Part shown: positions 24,659 through 37,200 of the stretch, one piece after another
How positions within the stretch are numbered: the stretch's first letter is position 1
How the letters are laid out: each line of letters starts with the position of its first letter
NCBI GenBank assembly: GCA_032158295.1
Contig: CM063262.1
Coordinates: 3,567,394-3,631,393, forward strand
Direction of reading: 5' to 3'
DNA: 64,000 nt
From: Pycnopodia helianthoides
Taxonomy: Eukaryota > Echinodermata > Asteroidea > Forcipulatida > Asteriidae
The notes under the pieces: model-generated
Told to the model about the DNA's origin: nothing
The model's input: the letters and a program-made list of their open reading frames with translations, nothing else
Database searches by the model: none
Made by a program: the position numbers and the translations under genes

Positions 24659-24664
24659 TTTATT
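24659..24664 (-). terminator. Candidate polyadenylation signal for GUCY1B2
   Basis: AATAAA on the minus strand about 270 nt beyond the stop codon. The intervening sequence is AT-rich and has no long open frame, as expected for a 3' UTR. Other AATAAA-like sites cannot be excluded in this AT-rich stretch. Confidence 0.4.
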
Positions 24665-24934
24665 CGTTACAATGAATTATCTAATTCTTAATAACAAATC
24701 AACATTTTAATCGCCTAGATAGTTATGATGGATATCTAACTTATTATAACTGATTAATAATTCGTAAAAACAAATTACCTTCTTGCTGATAATATACAGT
24801 GGCACTATTGGGCTTTCTTAGTAGGCAGTAGGGATTGTGCAATATTGAAAAGTGGGTTTTAAAAACGTGTGTGGCAATGGGAGTATTTAGGAGGTGGTTT
24901 GCATTTGCCGTATGGTACAGTATTCAACGTCAAT

Positions 24935-25227
24935 TCAGAGTAATTGACAAATTTTAGAATGACGGTCCGGGACTAGCTGTGGGGGGCTCCCCCCGGTTTG
25001 TAAAGGGGGTTCCCCGGTTTGATGAGGGGGATTCTCCCGGGCGCCCTCACTGGGAGCCCCGGCCGTTTTGGCAGCCATGAAGGGGCACGCCACAGGTGCC
25101 GGCGAGGGGGGCAAGGCAACGGTTGAGTCCGCGGGGTCGTTCGTCGTTGATGTGGGCTTGTTGGTGGTCGATGAGGGCGGTGTGATGACACGAGTGGGAG
25201 CTGGCTCTTCCGTGTAAGGTGGTGGAT
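24935..25227 (-). CDS. GUCY1B2: GUCY1B2 exon 11 (Pro/Thr-rich tail with CAAX box)
   Basis: The acceptor tgaaattgcag completes Asp628, followed by [20 protein letters not shown]. The tail of about 97 residues is rich in Pro, Thr and Ser, contains PPPY (629-632, a PPxY WW-domain ligand form), and ends HSKICQLL then TGA. CQLL fits a CAAX box with terminal Leu, which favours geranylgeranylation; rat beta-2 is also known for a C-terminal CAAX motif. The last exon is GC-rich compared with its surroundings. Function of the tail is inferred. Confidence 0.93.
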
Positions 25228-28200
25228 CTGCAATTTCAAAGAAATTAGACATTCTCTAATGGGAAACTTTTGAACGCTAGATGGCAGCAGGCACATCAGG
25301 TAAAATGCCACTGTTTACGTAGTTCTGAGCCTGCGCACAATTCCGAGAACAGAGGATTTACCTGGTAAGTCTGCCGCCACCTAGCGTCCCAAAGTCCCCC
25401 ATTGATTAATGTCTGCAGAAATTGTCATCGCAATTTCTCGAGGGAGTTTAGGGTGAGTTAAAAATTGAGTTTTCAAAACTAAACTGATGATCATGAACTT
25501 CCAAACTGAATTAATTCAAATTTTGAATTTATCGTCTTTTGAATCATTTTGAATGAAACAGTACTCACCTTCATGCGCTAAATGGTCCAAGTTGATGACG
25601 TCACTGCCTTCGTCGTTCTGCATGCTACACAGGAAGTAGGTGTGCATCTTGCCTTTACCTTTGACCTCGATGTCACCACGTGATGTAAAGACGAACTTGT
25701 CGTTTTGTGACTGAACAGCCCTTGGTATGCAAAGGAATTTAAATTGTCTTTCATTTGTTTTTCTTCTACTTCTCTTCTTACTATTATTGTTCACAAGCTA
25801 GTTCATGTTTTTTGTCACATCCGGTCAAACGTCACTGGCGTAGAGCCCTCGTATGTTTATTTAGACGGTCGAGTTGTTTCACCATCGTCTCGGTTAGTTT
25901 ACCTAGTACGTCAAATAATCCAAGTGCAGACAAAGACAAAACTTACCAGAGCGGGACTTGAACCCGTGACCTCCGATTTAACGTGCCGGTGTGGCAGGAG
26001 ATTCTGTTCCCCCGGAGATTTTGTGTGTTCCCCCCCCCCCCCAACCATACGGCGAACTGTGTATATTCATGATAGCTTCTTCTGATAGCGCCCTCTTTTG
26101 AATCATCTTCCTTCAGCCCATGTTAATTTCTCATACGGGGACAGAATATCCGGGGACAGATTTCCCTATGACACCGGCACTCTACCAACTGAACTATCTG
26201 GCCCTATTGCTAACGGTCGCCCTATTTTGTCAATATCTTTGTTTGGGGGTGCAGTATACGCTTAATTTCAAACATGGTTCGCAGATTACCAAAAAAAGAA
26301 AGAAGAAGAAGAAGCTTTAGATCGTCAGAGCATACTGTTCGACATAGAGTTATCGAACCAAAAAACTATTATCTTGACAATTCCCCAGGTAAAAATTTCC
26401 GTTTTCAACTTGTCCAAAAGTTGATCTGATTACTTGTTCGGTTGTAAAGCAGTGACAGTAAATGTTGAATAGTACTGTGGAATATTTTGTATGTCAACCT
26501 GTTTATGCAAATGCTGCTCCTGGTGGCTTGCAGCTGCTGCTCTGTTCGGTTTTACTTTTTAACGTGATACTGTAGTAAATCATCCCTTGTGCCGGGGTGA
26601 CAGTTTTTTAATACACATTTTTTTTATATGAGAAAATAGAATTAGCTGTTGCACACTGCTTACCAACCAAAAGGACCTGTAGTATAAATGCAAAAAATTA
26701 GTTAGTGGCCTGACGTTTCGACCCTAGCAGAGTCTTTCTCGAAGGCTAAATGACAAGACAACAAACATACATGCATACAATAGCCTTGTTGCCCTTGTAT
26801 GCATGTATGTGTGTTGTCTTGTCATTTAGCCTTCGAGAAAGACTCTGCTAGGGTCGAAACGTCAGGCCACTAACTAATTTTCTGCAGTTTTGTTATATCT
26901 AAGGAAAGAACAGTCTGTATTTATATCGCTCATAATCAAACTACACTTGAATGTACTTGTACTTGAAGTACTTGAAGTACAAAACAAATTGAAACATTTT
27001 TATGCTTGGCCAAGTACGATTTGCTCTGATCCTGATTTGCCAAAATTTAAAATTTAAAAAGATGTTTTACAACATTAGCTTCTTTGTGGAACAAATGGTT
27101 TTCGTCAAAATGTCTTAAAGCACATGGACAACATTAGTAAGTACAGAGAACAATAAAGACACTTTTATGTGATCCAACATATACATAAAATTAAAACAAA
27201 ATTGTAAAATGCAACTTGGTTTGATATTATGAGTGCATTATAAAAAATCTTAATTGATCTTGGAGACCCTCTTTGGTTAACCATGTAGGAACAAAATAAA
27301 AATGTTCATCCATGGGTTAACAATTACCTTACTACTGCTTCGCTTGTGTGCACCTTTCCAGGTGCGCCCGTGCTCTCCATACGCGAAGCGGTATTTACGG
27401 TGTCCCCGAAGAGACAGTATCGCGGCATCTTTAGACCGACGACACCGGCCACCACGGGCCCCGTGTGCATTCCCACGCGTATCTGAATGGCTTCTCCGGT
27501 GATGGGCGACAGGACCTCGTGCGTGGAGTTGACCTGCTCGAGGCCGAACCGAGCCACTCTCTGCGCGTGTGAGTCGGTCTCCACTGGGAGACCACCGACC
27601 ACCATGTACGCGTCACCGATGGTCTCAACCTACAAACAAACAAACAAACGCTCCTCTTCAATCAAGGGACTGAGAGATAGTCTATTAAGCCACAAGTTTA
27701 TCTGACCAACCACACCCTCAACTAAAGCCATAGTTATGACTTACATCTCATATGAATTAGACCGAGTCAAAATTATGACTTGTTAATCACAAGGTAGACC
27801 GTGCAAGTCTCGCGCGTATTCGAACATTTGTTGGGACCGCTTTGGTCCCACATACATTGCTTTAACGCGTGAAGGAAACAAACGCGCGCAGTTGAACGCG
27901 TCCAAATGTTCGAATATGCGCGAGACTTGCACAGTATGTAATGACTTAGTGCAAGTCATAACTTTGACTTAGGACAAGTCATATTTATGACTTATGTGTC
28001 ATAATAATGACTTAGTACAGTCATGATTGTGACTTTTACTAAAGCGTAATTATGAGATATCAGTCAAAATTATGACTTATGTTAGCTCATAATAATGAGA
28101 TGTAAATCATAATTGTGACTTTTTTTTTTGTTCTTCTCAGTTTCCCCGTATGAAGCAATTTTTACGTGTCCAGCAAAAACCTAGGGACTACGGAACACTG

Positions 28201-31200
28201 GTACCCAGGGCATACAGAACACTGGTACATAGGGTCTACGGAACACTGGTACCTTGGGCCTACGGAACACTGGTACCTCAGTTATACGGAACACTTGTAC
28301 CTAGGGCATACGGAACACTGGTACCTAGGGCATACGGAACACTGGTACCTAAGGCATACGGAACACTGGTACCTAGGGCATACGGAACACTGGTACATAT
28401 AGGGCATACGGAGCACTGGTACCTAGGGCATACGGAACACAGGTACCTAGGGCATACGGAACACTGGTACCTAGGGCATACGGAATACTGGTACCTAGGG
28501 CATACGGAATACTGGTACCTAGGGCATACGGAATACTGGTACCTAGGGCATACGGAATACTGGTACCTAGGGCATACGGAACACTGGTACCTAAGGCATA
28601 CGGAACACTGGTACATATAGGGCATACGGAACACTGGTACCTAGGGCCTACGGAACACTGGTACCTAAGGCATGCGGAACACTTAATCCAACCCTTTACC
28701 AGTGCAATCACCATCTGCTTCATGTGCCTTCTTCCAAATCATCTTCGCATAATGATGGTCACAGGTTACGAACTTACCTTGTAGACGCCACAGACACTGG
28801 TCAACCTGTCAAATCTGGTGTACATGGCGTTTAGCAGATGAACTATCTGGATCGGCTGGCACTGACTGCACATGTCTGTAAAGTGAACTACGTCACTGAA
28901 AAGTATGGTCACCTGCGGAAACTCTCCTGTTCAGTAAACAGAAAAAGTCAGGGTTCAATACGATGATATCTTGTTTTACGGTTATCAGGCCGTTTCTGAG
29001 TTATTTGCTTTAGCAGTGGCTACGGCTTGAACGCTAAAAAGTCATATTTTTCAACGTTGTAGTGAGCAGCCAACGGTCATAGCCATAGTCGCTTCAATCA
29101 GACATGGTTTTACTGTTTCAGATATTGCTCGATAACACTGCCCGGGTTGGTACTAATTTTCAAGCATCCTGATAATTAATTATGTCTGACACTAGTCTTG
29201 ACTGGCGACGCTAGTTTTTGTATTCGATAGAGGGTGCAACATTGATTGGCTCGGAGGGACTGGTCAAGTCTAGGAATCTTGATCAAGATTTTTGTTTGAT
29301 ACGTTCACCATAATTTCGTGTTGCGGTTTTGGCTACTACGGTAACAAAACGAACGTCGCCAATCAAGACTAGTCTGGCACACCTGCTTGGACGTGTCGTC
29401 CCTCTCGAAGCTCATTGGCTACCTCCCTGGGCAGCATGGAGTATAGCAACGTGTCTGTCTTCTTCTTCTCCTCGGCGAGGTCCTTCATCAGCACCCGCAG
29501 CTCCTCCTTCTTCTGCTCCAACTGCTTGGACAACTCGACCTCTGCGATCCTCTGCTGATTGAAGAGGATGAGGTCACGCGTGATGTCGTGGGGTGCGATG
29601 TCCGAGAAGTGGAGGCCCCGCTCCGTGAGGTCCTCCAGCTTGGTGAGGCGAGGGGAGCAGAGGAAGACCATCTTCTGCTCGGCTTCCATCCACAGCATCT
29701 GGCCTAGGAGAAAGTAATAATAATAGTGGCTTCATTATATAGCGCTCATATCCGTCACTCAGTGACGCTCAAGGCGCTTCAACGGTATTTTTCCTGCAAG
29801 GTATTGTGGAGCTACGTTTTTTCAAGTAAACAAGTAATAGACCTATTCCTTTACATAGCACCGTGTAATGGTTAAAAAGGTGCTGTGGCGCAATATGCCG
29901 CCGATCAAACCAGGAACACCGGGGCGAACCCCTTGGGTCTGATTTTGTATTGGGCCCGATTGGATTTCAACACCATGAAAACTTGTGTATACTACACAAA
30001 ATGGCAACGTGCACAGGAGAAAGCAATGTACACAGAGTGTATGTTAAGCAGAGCTGTGTTGTGTATTTTGCCTGGTGCTTGTCTTAGTATGTTTCTTCGA
30101 CTGTTTTCTTCAAGTATTTTGCAACTTAAAAAAGAATTTGTTTTCTTTACTTGAGGTTTATATGGACTACTGTTTATTTCCATGTCAAGTTAATGTAAAG
30201 CTTCATATAATTATGGAAATACAGACGTGAAGTTTAACTGTTTGACTCAAACTGAGGAAGAGTTAAAAACTATTTTTTTTACCACTCTCTGGATCAGCTT
30301 GACCCATTAATGAGTCGGATCCCCCGGAACCCGGAATCCGGGTCTATTCTGACCCAAGGAGTCCCTTAGAGTGTACCTCTGAGTGATATCGTCGGCTTGT
30401 CTTGCATCGTAGAGGTCAGTTCCTCCTTCCGGAAGTCCACGATGAATATTGACGTCCTGAAGGTTCGCAGGCTCTCGACGTTTAAAGCGATGTTCGGATG
30501 TCTCACGCTGAAAAAGTCGTCGAGCGATGCGCCCTCCTCGGTGACCCTCGGACAGAACTGTTGGATCTTGACCCCGGAGTGCTGGATGACGAGGTTCTTG
30601 TCGAACACCACGTGGTACGGAAAGGCGTGACAGAAGGTGGACGGATCCACGTGGATTTTGTCCGGGATGTGGGCAACGAATTGCTCGGTTTGGTGCTGCT
30701 CTTTTATGGTGAGGATGTCGGGCATCTTTTCTTTCACTTCGGAGTCTTTCTCTGTCACCAGTATGGACAGCCACTCCTAGCAAGAAAGCCAAACCCTTAT
30801 CAGTTTTACGAAATGTTTTCTGTAACTGTATTATGCTTCTGTCACAAACACTTGACGTTGGAAGAGAATCATATGTTATGGCATATTTAATAGAATTAGA
30901 TACGAGGTTAAAGGAACATTACAGAATTGGTTTTTGCTAACAAAACAGTTGCTGGCAGTGTAAGCACTTTATGTAATCCATCATATACATAAACTGACAA
31001 ACCTGTAGAAGTTTGAGATCGATCGGCCATCTGGGTCACGAGAATATAGTGAAAAACCGATTACACATTAATTGCATGAAATCATATAGATTCAACAAAT
31101 GAATAAAACGCTCACTGAGCGATAAACTCCAATCGGAAAATTAGTTTATTCATATCTCATCAAATATGGCATTTCAGACAGAAATGTTTCAAGGGATGTT

Positions 31201-34200
31201 TTCTACTATCATTATCATTAGACCGTGTAAGTTTTATGTAAATCTGTGATCAAAAAGTATATTTTACACGTTTTTTTTCTTACCAATTCTGTAATGTTCC
31301 TTTAATATTTGGTCTTTGAGAATACACGACGTATAATTCTTGGATTTGGTGGTCGTTATCCATAACCTTTTTTTTTTAAGGTACACTCTAAAACCTTCCG
31401 GTCAGCTAGAATTGACCCAGTTTTGGGTCCAAGAGGGCCTGACTCAGTGGGTCAATGTCACCCGGAATCAGTGTCAAAATGAGCCAAACATTGATAACGC
31501 AATATCAGGACTTCGAAGGCTGACCTTTGTGGACCAGCTCAAGAGGGACACTGATCTCACATTTGCAGAGGAGCTGCGCACACAATGAATGAATCAGGAC
31601 TTTTTAAAGAAAGGATTGATATAAGAATACCGCTTGGCTGATTTTGCCGTCTAACCCCATCGGGGAGAGGTTGAACTCAACGAAGCGGACGTGAAACACC
31701 CAATGGTCCTTCCTAACCCCGCGGTGGTACTCTTCCTTGTAATCGATCACCTCCATCTCAATCCGCTCGCAGAAGATGATCCTCGCCACACCCTTAATCA
31801 CACCTGGGAAGGAGGAAGAATTGATTAAAGGGAATAAAACACGATTGACAGCGATTTTTTTTATATTGAAAAACATAATTCCGCAACACCGCCCTCACCT
31901 GATACTACACCGTTCAATCCCTTTCGCACGGAGAAGTAATGCAACGTCAGGGTCCCGTCCTCCCTGGTTTCCGCACGGAAGGACGGCTCGTCCATCATAG
32001 GGTACATGGTCTTCATGTAGACCGTGTGCATGAAGTCCAGGTTACCAATGAACTCGGCCAGGTTCTTGCCCAATGTGCGGATGAGCTTGTCGTAGCCGAT
32101 GCGCATAACCCACGTGACCCAGAAGACGCCGAAGAGCTCATAGACGCTGTCCGTATGGACACCTGTTCGTTTGATTGCAATGAGAACGTAGTCAATACTA
32201 TACAAAGTATTTTAAATGCGGACGTCCTTCAAACCTGCTTTTTGATACCGTTGTACCTTTACAATCATTCATTGTTCAGTCTAGGGTATCAAGAGTTTTG
32301 GCCCCCAAGGTCATTGCACTTTTGAGAAAATTACGAAATAAACAAAATTGTCATGGTTAACGGCACATGCCTTTATAAAGGGTTGAATACGGTCTGCATT
32401 TAGGAACAGGGTAGAAGCTATAATTTAGGTCCATGCTAGATATTTTGAGGATAGTTTGGGCTTTATTTAGGGTCTGGCTTTATTTAGGTCTCGAGCTGGT
32501 TTCATTAATAACTTGAACTGCATTTAGGGCCTGGCTACATTTATGACTCGTACTGCATTTAGGACCTGGCTACATTACGACTCGGACTGCATTTAGGGCC
32601 TGCTACATTCAGGACTCGTGCTGCATTTAGGACCTGGCTACATTAGGACCCGTACTGCATTTAGGACCTGGCTACATTAAGGACTCGTACTGCATTTAGG
32701 ACCTGGCTACATTTAGGACTCGTACTGCATTTAGGGCCTGGCTACATTTAGGACTCAGACTGCATTGAGGGCCTGTCTACATTTAGGACTCGTACTAAGG
32801 ACCTGGCTACATTTAGGACTCAGACTTCATTTAGGGCCTAGCTACATTCAGATTTGGGGCTATATTTAGGGGCCGCACACCCGTTCATTATTTTTCGCTT
32901 TCCAAACTCATCGATTAATTAAAGCCCTTACCCAAAAGACCGGCTGCCGCCTCGGCGAGCCTGTATGTGACGTCATCATCATACTGTTGGAAATTCACAA
33001 ATTTATCTTCCACTCCAGCTTTTGTTCTTGTGAGAAAATCATACAAAGTAAACATTATTGCACATTATATTAACTTATTTTAACTTTATTAAAAGTAAGA
33101 TGCAAGATTGTATTGTCTCATTATACAATGTGCTAGTATGCACCCAAACAAAGATATTGACAAAATTAGGAGACCGCCATCACATAGACATAGGAGGCAG
33201 AGCGACGGCACGTTAATCTGAAGGTCGTATAGGTTCAAGTCCGGCTCTAGTCAATTTGTCTTTGTTCAACCCAAAATTCTCACAGACAATGTCAACAATG
33301 TTCTGATAATAACACCGAGAAAACATTTGAGTGTGCACTCTCACTCGAAGCCCTGAGGTAACCTTTACAGAGACAACGAGGGGGAATAGTCTCTTCTGAA
33401 ACCACGTTCGAGGTTTGGGTTTTCTAAGCGGGAGTCAAAGGAGCATTGTTTCCATCTCACATTTTCGTGTTAAAGTGTTGAGCTTTCCATGCAAATATGT
33501 TAAGAGTCTTGAATATACCCAGTGTTCCTGTCGGAGTAGAGTATAGTTACAGCAGTGTCGTTACCAGCGGGAGAACCCTCTGCCATGCCCCCCCCCCCCC
33601 CACCCACCCATGAGATCGACAAACCCCAAAATGAGTGTTAGATAAATAAAAAGCCCTCCCCCAAAATGTGTACTTGCGCTCGAACCCCCAACCCCCGGAA
33701 AATATCACACTGAGACGCGGGGGGGATAATGTTTTTTTTTTAAATGGGAATTCACAGGGTACCGGCTGTTTTTGTTTCCGTTTCTTTTCCTGTTTATATT
33801 TTAGTTATTTATGGATTTTTTTATTTGCTTGTTTTGTGTTGGGGATGGATTTGCCAAGTGAACCTACAAAACCGTAGGTCAATCAACCAGACCTCTAACT
33901 GAACTTAGCCGGCGACGTAATCCACCACAGTCCCTAGTAAAAAAACAAAACAAGGCAAAATAATGACAAGGTCAACTTTTGTTCAAAAACAATTAAACCG
34001 TACACAACACTATAATCCGTAGCACACACGCATATAGAATATTAATTAAAGAGCAAGTGCAATCAATCACTTCATAGGCTTACCCGAATACAACAAAGAA
34101 ATCTACAATGCTGACAACCAAAGAAGATGTAATTCAAATCTGATTAGTTCAACCTTCGTGAAGACTAATTCCCCGCAGGCCAAGACAACGCTATAAATAA

Positions 34201-37200
34201 ATAAACTCGCTTGACTCATGGTCATGCAATATTTCTTTAATTTTGAGAGTGAATCCAATACAGCCTCTATACGGAAAATATGAAGGGATCAAGCTTCAGT
34301 CTGCTGATTACAGTCGGCAAAGATCACTCATCAATAAAATGAAGACTTAACAACTTGAAGCCACAACTTCAAGCCTTTTGTACGATGAACTTAAGTACAA
34401 AATTACGATGAGGATAAGTTAACGTCGGTTCTTTCGTACACTCATTTTAGCCTTTGAAATTAACCAATCATTCAATGCAGCTTGTTTGCGGGAACTATGC
34501 AATTATTGTACAGATGCCTTTTAACTGCGTTCTAGGGGAGATGGCCTTAGCTTTCGAACCAGACCGGACCTTCGTCAGAGGCTATGTATATAAAAATGTA
34601 TGTATTTATACAATTAATTTGTCTTTCTTTTTTATTCGAGAAATTCAAAAGCTGTCAGTAAGGATATTGCCCGCACCTACCTATTAACATTGATTTATCG
34701 GGGACCTGGCTGATTTGATTAAAATAATAGTATGATAAAACAATTGTGATCAAAGTAAGGAAGAAATGCACAAATTTGAAGGTGTTTTAATCTTAATATA
34801 TTCTGATAGTGATAAGACTGTCCGTATATTAGTCAAGCAACCAAGTTTGGCACAACCCAATGACTGAGACCACGTTTCAAATGATATGGTCTTCAGTGCA
34901 ATCTGTTTTCCTCGTTTTTGTCAAAAAACCAGGGATTTACTCTCTTCGTTAAACGTCATTGGTAATACCAAATAGTAAAAAGGAACCCACATTACACCAT
35001 TTCCATCTCTTAACCTTTTTACCCTTTCACTTTCCCCCGTCCCCTCTGGATAGACATACAGGCAAACAGACCCAAGAATGTTCAGACTTCTTCTTACCGT
35101 ATGGTGTCCCATGTACTCTCGCCAAATCTCTCAAGAACTAAATCTTTCAGGCAAATTTGTATCAACCCGTACTGCAATAGAAAAGACCAACACAAATTCA
35201 ATGAAAACGCAAATTATGTTTGTTAGGAAAAAAAAGCGAACTGGTGAATGCAACTAATTTACAGTTGGAAGGGTCGTCGACCAACTCAGATTTGATATCG
35301 ACCATCGCAATTGATGAACAGTATAGCTTTATAAGTGCTGCTTATTATTGCCATTATTATTAGCGCGTGTTGACAGCAGGACGAGTCATCCAATTTAGAC
35401 TCTAAGATCAAAATGAAATCAGATGAGATAAAAAAAACTTTAGTAACCCATACCGGGGAAATTACAAACACTACAATTTAGAACAATAAAGAAAATGACA
35501 GGTTCACACTGACAAAATTTCTGTTCAGATTTGTCCCGGATCCCGGTCCAGGAATCTGTGTCAAAATTAAACCAGAAATAGGTCAAATTGGTGCATTTTT
35601 AACCACTTTCCGTGTCAGGGCCCCCCCCCCCTGGGACACAGAATCCAGACAAATGGTTACAAATGGTTACAAATGGTGCATTTGTAACCACTTTCCGGGT
35701 CAGGCCTCCCCGGGACCGGCCCCCGGGGAGCATGAATCCAGATCAATGGTTACAAATGGTTACAAATGGTGCATTTGTAACCACTTTCCGGGTCAGGCCT
35801 CCCTGGGACCGGCCCCCTGGGAGCCTGAATCCAGATCACTGGTTACAAATGGTTACAAATGGTGCATTTGTAACCACTTTCCGGGTCAGCCCCCCCCCCC
35901 CCCTGGGACCGGCCCCCTGGGAGCATGAATCCAGACAAATGGTTACAAATGGTTACAAATGGTGCATTTGTAACCACTTTCCGGGTCAGCCCCCCCCCCC
36001 TCTGGGACCCAGAATCCGATACAATTTTGACCCGAGAATTTTTTGAGTGTTGGTTAAAACCCTGTTATGAGTCTGGGTACCAATAAATAAATCCTCTCTA
36101 TCTGGCATAAGAGTATCATGAGCATTGCGATGTGGTAATGCCTGATCGGCGGCCTTACTTAGTATTAAGTGACGACGGTGAATCGAATTATGGATTAAGG
36201 GGTGGCATCCTGGTTCTTCGTGCTTCTTCTTTCGTTTGCAAACACCTCAGGAATAGTGTTAGCTCGCTAAGATCGTTGTAGATGGCGAATTTATACGCAA
36301 TGTTACGGCGATATAACGCAACAAAATACGGCCAATCGAAGTATGGATTATTTGACTGGTAACTTCCGTTATAAACTTTTCATAATTATGAGCAACCTCA
36401 ATTTTTCGAAGCAGCACCCACCATCATCGGAGGAGGGGAGGGGGGGGGGAGATCAGATGTGATTTGTGTAAAACCTTGGGGGAAAACAAGAAGTAACCAC
36501 GAAAACACTTTTAGAAATTGAAAGAAAATGTAATCCGGCGTACAGTGTGTTTTGCCGAGACCTTTTTTTTTTTTTTTTTTTAGAGTCGGCAAAAGGTAGA
36601 TTGAGTTATAACGAAAACCTTGAACCATTATACATTAATGCACTCAGGAGGGTTGAATAATACAATAATAACCCATTAACTTGAATGACCATTTTGCTCA
36701 AAGAATCTGGAAATGGAAATTTTGATTTAAACAAAAACAAAACAAAAAAAGGGTCTCACCCTTTCAGTGGACATCTTAGCCATTTCAGGCGGTGTGTAAA
36801 GTTTGACTTAAAAAATAAAAAATAAAACGGTCTCACCCTCTTTTAAATTATGAACAAAACAGTATCCTGGATAGAATGTTTCACCCAAAGTTTCACCGGC
36901 ATCTAATACTTTAAAAGCGGATTCAAAAGTAGTATTTACAAATACTTACAAAAAAAAATCTCAAAACGTTACAGTCCAAATGACTCGGAAGACTAATGTT
37001 TTTTTTTCTAGGGTTGATGTGTTGACAAAACTGTCGGGAGCCTGAAGAAAGTATAGAACGGTCGAAGATAACGCCAAAGAGCAAGACTTATCGCTGAGAG
37101 AGTCATCTTGAAGATGTATTCAAGATTTGTAACGGTCAAAGACCAGTGTCTGCACTTCGTTTTGCCTCCCCATACATTCATGAAAATGACAGTATTAAAG

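Noticed and set aside
28150..28723. Several open frames over the 24-bp array
   Set aside because: Inside a GUCY1B2 intron, and unit length is a multiple of three.
27328..29703. Possibility that introns 6 and 7 are introner-type insertions
   Set aside because: The elements touch only the donor side and occupy part of each intron; acceptors are not derived from the elements.
30397..30890. Plus-strand frames opposite exon 6
   Set aside because: Shadow of the cyclase exon on the other strand.
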